A stretch of DNA of 64,000 bases from CAWFXC01 sp963819735 (GTDB lineage: Bacteria; Actinomycetota; Acidimicrobiia; IMCC26256; DASPTH01), in contig CAWFXC010000005.1 in the NCBI GenBank assembly GCA_963819735.1, positions 186,001 through 250,000 of the forward strand. The letters run 5' to 3'. Numbering within the stretch: the stretch's first letter is position 1; each line of letters starts with the position of its first letter. A model generated the notes under the pieces. The model saw nothing but the letters and a program-made list of their open reading frames with translations, was not told the DNA's origin and did no database searches. Below, piece by piece: positions 58,974 through 64,000 of this stretch. The translations under genes were made by a program, and so were the position numbers.

Positions 58974-60176
58974 ATGTCGACGTCGGAACCGCCGTACCCG
59001 GACGACTGGAATCCCGGTGAGACGAGCGCGATTCCCGTCGGCCCCGAACCGGAGCCCACCGGTACCGGCGGTGCCGGTGGTGGCGCGGGCGGATGGGGCC
59101 GGGCCCCGAGGGTCGAGCCGTTCGCCATCGCCGCGCTGGTGTGGGCGATCGTCAGCATCGTCATCCCGCTCATCGGCACCGTCATCGCGCTCGTGCTCGC
59201 GGCGAAGGCCGCCGACCTCATCCGTCGATCGCGCGGCGAGAAGAGCGGCACGCAGTACGTCACCGCGGCGCGCGTCGTGGCCGGGATCAGCATCGCGTTG
59301 TGGGCCATCGGCCTGATCGCGTTCCTCGCGTTGGGTGGGAACGACTCCAGCGACAAGAACGAGGTGGCGGTCCCCACGCAGCCGCCGCAGACCACGTTCC
59401 CCGTCGCCACCACGATCACCCTGCCCCCGATCACCGCCACCACCACCAAGCCGGTCACCACCACGACGACGCCGCCGCCGACGATCTCGGTGGTTCCGCC
59501 CACCGTCCCGCCGCCTACCGTCGCGCCCACCACGGCCGGGCCCCCGCCCACCACCGCGGCCCCGACCACCGCGCCGCCCACGACGGCACCCCCCACCACC
59601 AGCCCCGACCAGGGCAAGGCGGCGGCGGTGCAGGCCAAGCTGCTGAACCGCCCGCAGCTCGGGCCGAGCAACCGCGGCGTGCCCGACGACGACCGTTTCG
59701 TCGTCACCTACACACCGGGTGAGGACCTGCTCGTCACGTGGTCGATCAACAACGGCGCCTCCGGGCCCCACCCCACTGGCACCCCTGATTGCGCGGGGCC
59801 GCCGACCACGGCACCGCCCACGTCGTCGACCAGCATCCCGTCGAGCACCACGACGTCGACCACGACGACCACCACCACGACGCCCCCGAGTTCGACGACG
59901 CAAGCGCCCGGACGCACCACGCAGGAGCAGGCCCGCTACGAGGCGCGGCAGATCCTGTTGTCGATCCGCCCGCAGCTCACGAGCCTGCACCTCGACGTGC
60001 CCGGCGTGCAGTTGGTGGGCACGTACCCGATCGATGCCGACGGCGACACCGACGTCGTGCAGGTGTTGTACTCCAAGGCGGCGGTGCAGTCGGTCTTCTC
60101 CGACTACAAGAAGGCGTTCGACGTGCCGCCGGCCGAGGTCGTGCAGTGCCTCAACCCGGCGTTCGACCTGAGCTGA
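58974..60176 (+). CDS. DUF4190-like membrane protein with Thr/Pro-rich linkers
   Basis: A 400-residue protein. The N-terminal 45 residues are Pro/Gly-rich. Two hydrophobic segments (IAALVWAIVSIVIPLIGTVIALVLA and VVAGISIALWAIGLIAFLAL) with a polar turn fit the DUF4190 pattern. The extracytoplasmic part holds two low-complexity Thr/Pro stretches (about residues 140-215 and 275-315), each followed by a short folded module: GKAAAVQAKLLNRPQL..., and EARQILLSIRPQLTSLHL.... The linkers look like cell-wall-spanning spacers. No enzymatic motif is seen. The start is ATG 58974 with a leaderless box. Confidence 0.7.
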   Translation: MSTSEPPYPDDWNPGETSAIPVGPEPEPTGTGGAGGGAGGWGRAPRVEPFAIAALVWAIVSIVIPLIGTVIALVLAAKAADLIRRSRGEKSGTQYVTAARVVAGISIALWAIGLIAFLALGGNDSSDKNEVAVPTQPPQTTFPVATTITLPPITATTTKPVTTTTTPPPTISVVPPTVPPPTVAPTTAGPPPTTAAPTTAPPTTAPPTTSPDQGKAAAVQAKLLNRPQLGPSNRGVPDDDRFVVTYTPGEDLLVTWSINNGASGPHPTGTPDCAGPPTTAPPTSSTSIPSSTTTSTTTTTTTTPPSSTTQAPGRTTQEQARYEARQILLSIRPQLTSLHLDVPGVQLVGTYPIDADGDTDVVQVLYSKAAVQSVFSDYKKAFDVPPAEVVQCLNPAFDLS

Positions 60177-60193
60177 GCGCGGCGCCCGCGGCG

Positions 60194-60583
60194 CTACGAA
60201 CGTTCCCGCAGGAGATCGCGGATCTCGCCGAGGAGCACGACCTCGTCGCTCTTCTCCTCTGCGTCGTCGCCACCCGCGCCCTTGCGCCGTTTCGACAGCT
60301 CCTCGAACGAGCGGATGATCACGAACAACGTGGCCGCGATGATGAGGAAGTTGACCAGCGCGGTGAGGAACCGGCCGTAGTAGATCACGCCGTCACCGAT
60401 GGTGAACGTGAGACTGTTGAAGTTCGGCTGGCCGAAGATGGCCGCGATGATCTGCATGATCACGTCGTTCACCAACGAAGTGACGACCGCGTTGAACGCG
60501 ACGCCGATGACCACTGCGATCGCGAGATCGAGCACGTTCCCGCGCATCACGAAGTCGCGGAAGTCCTTCAGCATCTTGTTCAT
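60194..60583 (-). CDS. mscL: Large-conductance mechanosensitive channel MscL
   Basis: A 129-residue protein with the two-helix MscL architecture: N-terminal KDFRDFVMRGNVLDLAIAVVIG with the pore-lining TM1, a loop FGQPNFNSLTFTIGDGVIYYG, TM2 as LVNFLIIAATLFVIIRSFEEL, and a basic/acidic C-terminal bundle (EIRDLLRERS). It forms a pentamer that opens under membrane tension to release solutes during hypo-osmotic shock. Length is normal. The minus-strand ATG at 60583 has GGAGCAACC upstream. It is alone, converging on the gene before it. Confidence 0.95.
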   Translation of the reverse strand: MNKMLKDFRDFVMRGNVLDLAIAVVIGVAFNAVVTSLVNDVIMQIIAAIFGQPNFNSLTFTIGDGVIYYGRFLTALVNFLIIAATLFVIIRSFEELSKRRKGAGGDDAEEKSDEVVLLGEIRDLLRERS

Positions 60584-60686
60584 GGTTGCTCCTGGGGTGG
60601 GGGGCGGGCTCGGAACGAGGTCGGGCGCGGGCGCGGCGAAGCCCGGCGCGTTCGGTACCGCAGAACGATCAGTGGAGCAGTGAGGG

Positions 60687-61892
60687 TTACAGGCGCTCCA
60701 CGACCATCGCCATGCCTTGGCCGCCGCCGACGCACATGCTCTCGAGGCCGTACCGCGCGTTGGCGTCGTCGAGGCCGTTGAGCAGGGTGGTCATGATGCG
60801 GGACCCGGTCATGCCGAAGGGGTGCCCGAGGGCGATGGCGCCGCCGTGCACGTTGAGCTTCTCCCACGGGATCCCGAGCTCACGGGCGGAGGGGACCACC
60901 TGGGCGGCGAACGCCTCGTTGATCTCGACGAGGTCGATGTCGTCGATCGACAAGCCGGCGCGGCCGAGCGCCTGCCGGCACGCTTCGATCGGGCCGAGGC
61001 CCATGATCTCCGGGTCGAGCGCCGACACGCCACTGGCGACGATGCGGGCCAGCGGTTTCACCCCGAGCTGCTCGGCCCGCGCCTCGCTCATCACGAGCAC
61101 CGCGGCCGCGCCGTCGTTGAGCGGGCACGCATTCCCGGCGGTGATCGTGCCGTTGGGGCGGAACACCGGCTTCAGCTGCGACAGGCCCTCCACCGTGGTG
61201 CCGGGCCGCGGGCCGTCGTCCTTGGTGACGACGGTGCCGTCGGGCGTGGTGATCGGCGTGATCTCCCGTTCGAAGAAGCCGTTCTCCTGCGACGCCACCG
61301 CGCGGTTCTGCGACAGGGCGGCGAACTCGTCCATCTCCTCGCGGGTGACCTTGGCGTACTCGGCGACGTTCTCGGCCGTCTGGCCCATCGCGATGTAGAT
61401 GTCGGGGAGGCCCGACAGCGGTTCCCACGATCCCTCGTCGCCGGCGACGCGCTCGCCGGTGCGGGCCTCCGCGGCGGCGAACTTCTCGTTGTGCGTGCCG
61501 GGTCCGCCGTCGGACATCCCCGCCTTGAACCGGCTGACCGTCTCGACCCCACCGGCGATGAACACGTCGCCCTCGCCGGCGCGGATGGCATGGGCCGCCA
61601 TGCGGATGGTCTGGAGCGAGGACGAGCAGTAGCGGTTGACCGTCACGCCCGGCGCACCCTGGATCCCGGCCAGCAGGGCGGTCACGCGGGCGACGTTGTA
61701 GCCGGCCTCGCCCGCGGGCTGCGCGCACCCCCAGATGACGTCCTCGATCTCGCCCGGGTCGACGGCAGGGGCCTTGGCCAAGAGGGCCTGCAGGATCGTG
61801 GCCCCGAGGTCGTCGGGGCGTACGTCGACGAGCGATCCCTTGTTGGCGCGCCCGATCGGGCTCCGCGCGGTCGCGACGATGACGGCATCCAT
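60687..61892 (-). CDS. Acetyl-CoA acetyltransferase (thiolase)
   Basis: A 401-residue thiolase. The acyl-accepting Cys89 is in NRYCSSSLQT, His349 and His357 are in NVHGGAIALGHP, and the second Cys387 is in CVGGGQG. It would cleave 3-ketoacyl-CoA to acetyl-CoA in beta-oxidation, or condense acetyl-CoA units. GGGAGG lies 7 nt before the ATG at 61892. It is a single gene; the beta-oxidation-type partners in the window (crotonase at 31478 and SDRs) are distant. It is divergent from the PlsY-like gene across 66 bp. Confidence 0.95.
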   Translation of the reverse strand: MDAVIVATARSPIGRANKGSLVDVRPDDLGATILQALLAKAPAVDPGEIEDVIWGCAQPAGEAGYNVARVTALLAGIQGAPGVTVNRYCSSSLQTIRMAAHAIRAGEGDVFIAGGVETVSRFKAGMSDGGPGTHNEKFAAAEARTGERVAGDEGSWEPLSGLPDIYIAMGQTAENVAEYAKVTREEMDEFAALSQNRAVASQENGFFEREITPITTPDGTVVTKDDGPRPGTTVEGLSQLKPVFRPNGTITAGNACPLNDGAAAVLVMSEARAEQLGVKPLARIVASGVSALDPEIMGLGPIEACRQALGRAGLSIDDIDLVEINEAFAAQVVPSARELGIPWEKLNVHGGAIALGHPFGMTGSRIMTTLLNGLDDANARYGLESMCVGGGQGMAMVVERL

Positions 61893-61958
61893 GGTGGGCC
61901 TCCCTGGGGACGGATCCAACGGGCTACCCGAACCCGCGGTGTGCGCCAGACTCTTACC

Positions 61959-62582
61959 GTGGGCGCGGCCGGCATCCTACTGCTGTCGTTCGTCGTCGGG
62001 TCCGTCCCGACGTCGAACCTGGCTGCTCGCGTCACGCGCGGCGTCGACCTCCGCGACGTCGGTGGCGGCACGGTGTCGGGCACGTCGCTCTACCGAGTGG
62101 CCGGATTCGTGCCCCTCGCGATCAGCGGGATCCTCGACATCGCGAAGGGTGCGCTCGGCCCATTGCTCGCGGGCACCGGCCGTCCGACCCTGGCCGCGCT
62201 CGCGGGCGGGGCGGCGGTCATCGGGCACGACTGGTCGCCGTTCCTCCGGGGCGGGGGCGGTCGGGGTCTGGCGCCCGCGATCGGCGCGCTCCTCGTGAAC
62301 GCGTGGGCGGGGGCGGTCCTGCTGCTCACGGGCATGGTGCTCGGTCGCTGGGTGCACCAGACCGCGCTCGGTTCGCTGGTCGCCGAGGTCGCGCTCACGC
62401 CGGTGCTCGCGATCACCAACGGGCGCGACGGCGCGCTGGCGGGGGCCGCGATCGCGGTGCCCATGATCCTCAAACGCGTGCTCGGGAACTCGCGTCCCTC
62501 CGAAGATCGGCGCCGGGTCTATCTGCACCGGTTGCTGTTCGATCACGACCCGTCACCGGGCGCGGCGCCCGGGCTGCCGTGA
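61959..62582 (+). CDS. PlsY-like membrane acyltransferase family protein
   Basis: A 207-residue multi-span protein resembling PlsY (acyl-phosphate:glycerol-3-phosphate acyltransferase): GSVPTSNLAAR for the first motif and GHDWSPFLRGGGGRGLAP for the phosphate-binding loop. The PlsY GSGNxGATN motif is replaced by GGGTVSGTS, so activity is questionable and it may be a diverged paralogue. The start is probably GTG 61959 (GTG 61941 is possible); no ribosome binding site is seen. Its stop overlaps the MFS start by 4 nt (GTGA), so the two are coupled. Confidence 0.75.
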   Translation: MGAAGILLLSFVVGSVPTSNLAARVTRGVDLRDVGGGTVSGTSLYRVAGFVPLAISGILDIAKGALGPLLAGTGRPTLAALAGGAAVIGHDWSPFLRGGGGRGLAPAIGALLVNAWAGAVLLLTGMVLGRWVHQTALGSLVAEVALTPVLAITNGRDGALAGAAIAVPMILKRVLGNSRPSEDRRRVYLHRLLFDHDPSPGAAPGLP

Positions 62583-63832
62583 GCTTCGTCACGCTCGTAC
62601 GCCGCGCGGGCTACCGCGACCTGTTGATCGGCCAGGGCGTCTCGTCGCTCGGCGACTGGATGGGGACCGTGGCCTTGATGGCCCTCGTGCTGCAGCTCAC
62701 CGACTCGCCGTTGGCGGTCGGCGGGATCCTCACCCTGCGGCTGCTCCCCGCGGCGCTGGGCGGGCCGCTCGCCGCGCGCGCCGCCGGGCGATGGGACCGC
62801 CGGCGGACGATGCTGGCGATGGACCTCGTGCGCGCGGCCATGGTGTTCGCCATCCCGTTCGTGCTCGCACTGTGGTGGATCTACCTCTGGGGCTTCCTCA
62901 TCGAGGTGGCCAGCATCGTGTTCCTCCCCGCGCGCGATTCGTCGATCCCCGATCTCGTCGGCGACGTCGACGACTACCCGTTGGCCAACGGGCTCATCCT
63001 GGGCACGTCGTACGGCAGCATCCCGATCGGGGCGGCCCTGTTCGCGGCGGTGGCCGCGTTGCCGATCAGCATCGCCGGCCGACCGTTCGCCTTGGTGTTC
63101 TTCATCGACGCGGCGACGTTCGTGGTGTCGTTCCTCTGCATCTCGCGCCTGCAGCAACTCGGGCCGACGGGCGCGGCCACCGGCGAGGAGCCCGTCGATC
63201 TGCGGTTCCGCGACGCGTTCCGGATCCCGCTGGTCGCGGCGGTGATGCCGGCGGCGCTCGCGGTGTCGCTCGGTCTCGGCGCGCTCTTCTCCCTCGGCAT
63301 CGTGTTCGTACGTAACGTGCTCCATGCGTCCGACGCGGAGTTCGGCGTGCTCATCGCGATGTTCGGCGTGGGCGCGGTGATCGGTCTGGTCGCGCTCCAA
63401 CGCCTCCCGCGCGGCGACCTGCTGGCCCGAACGCGGGCGGGCGTCGCCTTCATCGGCATCGTGGTCGCGGTGTTCAGCCTCGCTCCCGCGTTGTGGGCGG
63501 CCCTGGTCGGCGCGGTGGCGTTCGGGGCCGGCGCCGCGTTCTCGCTCGCCGCCGGCATGGGCGCGATCCAGTCGTCGCTCGACGGCCGGCCGCGGGTGCT
63601 CGCGTTCACCGCGTTCCACGTGGTGCTCCGGGTCGGTCTCGCGCTCGCCGCGGTCGGCGCGGGGATCGCCGGCGATCTCCTGGCCGATGTGCACTGGCCG
63701 GTCGTCGGCACGCTCGAACCGGCGCGGTTGGTGTTGCTCTGTGCGGGCATACTCGTGCTGTTGAGCTCGGCGCTCGTGCGGGTCCGGGGACCCGCAGAAC
63801 CAGGAACGGGAGCAGGAGCAGATCCACCATGA
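62579..63832 (+). CDS. MFS transporter
   Basis: A 417-residue major facilitator protein with about 12 hydrophobic segments. Early YRDLLIGQGVSSLGDWMGTVALMALVLQLTDSPLAVGG and the loop AARAAGRWDRRRTM (A-motif region) resemble MFS_3/enterobactin-exporter-type proteins. The substrate is unknown; this group exports drugs or siderophores, or flips lipids. It starts at GTG 62579, overlapping the PlsY-like stop by 4 nt, and ends overlapping the DegV start by 4 nt. Being between two lipid-related proteins (PlsY-like, fatty-acid-binding DegV), it may move a lipid or lysophospholipid. That last point is inference. Confidence 0.85.
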   Translation: MSFVTLVRRAGYRDLLIGQGVSSLGDWMGTVALMALVLQLTDSPLAVGGILTLRLLPAALGGPLAARAAGRWDRRRTMLAMDLVRAAMVFAIPFVLALWWIYLWGFLIEVASIVFLPARDSSIPDLVGDVDDYPLANGLILGTSYGSIPIGAALFAAVAALPISIAGRPFALVFFIDAATFVVSFLCISRLQQLGPTGAATGEEPVDLRFRDAFRIPLVAAVMPAALAVSLGLGALFSLGIVFVRNVLHASDAEFGVLIAMFGVGAVIGLVALQRLPRGDLLARTRAGVAFIGIVVAVFSLAPALWAALVGAVAFGAGAAFSLAAGMGAIQSSLDGRPRVLAFTAFHVVLRVGLALAAVGAGIAGDLLADVHWPVVGTLEPARLVLLCAGILVLLSSALVRVRGPAEPGTGAGADPP

Positions 63833-64000
63833 CGATCGCGATCGTCACCGACAGCGCGGCGGCGATACCGGCCCCGATGGTGGCCCAGCGCGCCATCACC
63901 GTCGTGCCGATGTGGCTGACGGTCGACGGCGAGGCGGTGCGGGAAGGGGAACGGACGCTCGGCGAACTGCTGGGCGACGCGCGGGTCACGACGTCGGCAC
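63829..64000 (+). CDS. DegV family fatty-acid-binding protein (partial)
   Basis: Only the first 57 residues are in the window. MTIAIVTDSAAAIP is the DegV opening (VTDSxADxP), and VVPMWLTVDGEAVREGERT follows the family pattern. DegV/FakB proteins bind a fatty acid for phosphorylation by FakA. The ATG overlaps the MFS stop (ATGA), so three genes, PlsY-like, MFS and DegV, form a coupled run. In Firmicutes FakB hands acyl-phosphate to PlsX/PlsY; the same connection is suggested here, but FakA is not in the window. Confidence 0.8.
   Translation, partial: MTIAIVTDSAAAIPAPMVAQRAITVVPMWLTVDGEAVREGERTLGELLGDARVTTSA

Overview
The window is a 64 kb piece of a GC-rich actinobacterial chromosome. Genes are dense on both strands, GTG starts are common, and many genes begin 6-7 nt after a TANNNT box, as expected for leaderless actinobacterial transcription. 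The gene mix (many SDRs, SnoaL-like proteins, DUF1214 proteins, cytochrome P450, LLM flavin oxidoreductases, metal amidohydrolases, PaaI thioesterase, BKACE) resembles uncultured Acidimicrobiia or related soil and aquatic Actinomycetota. That placement is inference from gene content. No rRNA, tRNA, CRISPR array, integrase or transposase was seen.

Region 1 (1-17.2 kb) looks catabolic. A long minus-strand run (7789 to 1263) encodes P450, hotdog thioesterase, a DUF1214 protein, three consecutive SDRs and a zinc alcohol dehydrogenase, mostly with 1-4 nt overlaps. The middle SDR has lost its catalytic residues and the third is frameshifted. Around it are an SMP-30 hydrolase, a further SDR, an amidohydrolase, a second DUF1214 protein, a cyclase-family hydrolase, a DegT-family protein with His in place of the PLP lysine, and a divergent SnoaL/SDR pair.

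Region 2 (17.2-31.5 kb) is more mixed and slightly less GC-rich around 17.3-21.5 kb. It holds an LLM oxidoreductase gene flanked by 21-bp direct repeats, a divergent pair of small proteins sharing a helical repeat, a methyltransferase, an HTH plus Clp-N regulator with two clear operators, several hydrolases, a PaaK-like ligase, small membrane proteins, a truncated hydrolase and a decayed HNH endonuclease gene.

Region 3 (31.5-46 kb) returns to catabolism: enoyl-CoA hydratase, amidohydrolases, BKACE, a hydrolase/phosphotriesterase pair, class II aldolase, an IclR regulator facing a frameshifted amidohydrolase, and an LLM-SDR-VOC run. A large kinase-like/flippase-like membrane fusion interrupts it.

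Region 4 (46-64 kb) is more housekeeping and envelope in character: cyclopropane synthase (frameshifted), hemolysin III, an ABC-F ATPase preceded by a terminator-like hairpin, flavin enzymes, DUF2889, HdeD-like and other membrane proteins, an FAD amine-oxidase-like protein that appears to start at CTG, HhH-GPD glycosylase, MscL, thiolase and a translationally coupled PlsY-like/MFS/DegV run. Five genes are broken only by single-base indels (ten in all, six of them in one gene). Either they are recent pseudogenes or the assembly contains indel errors.
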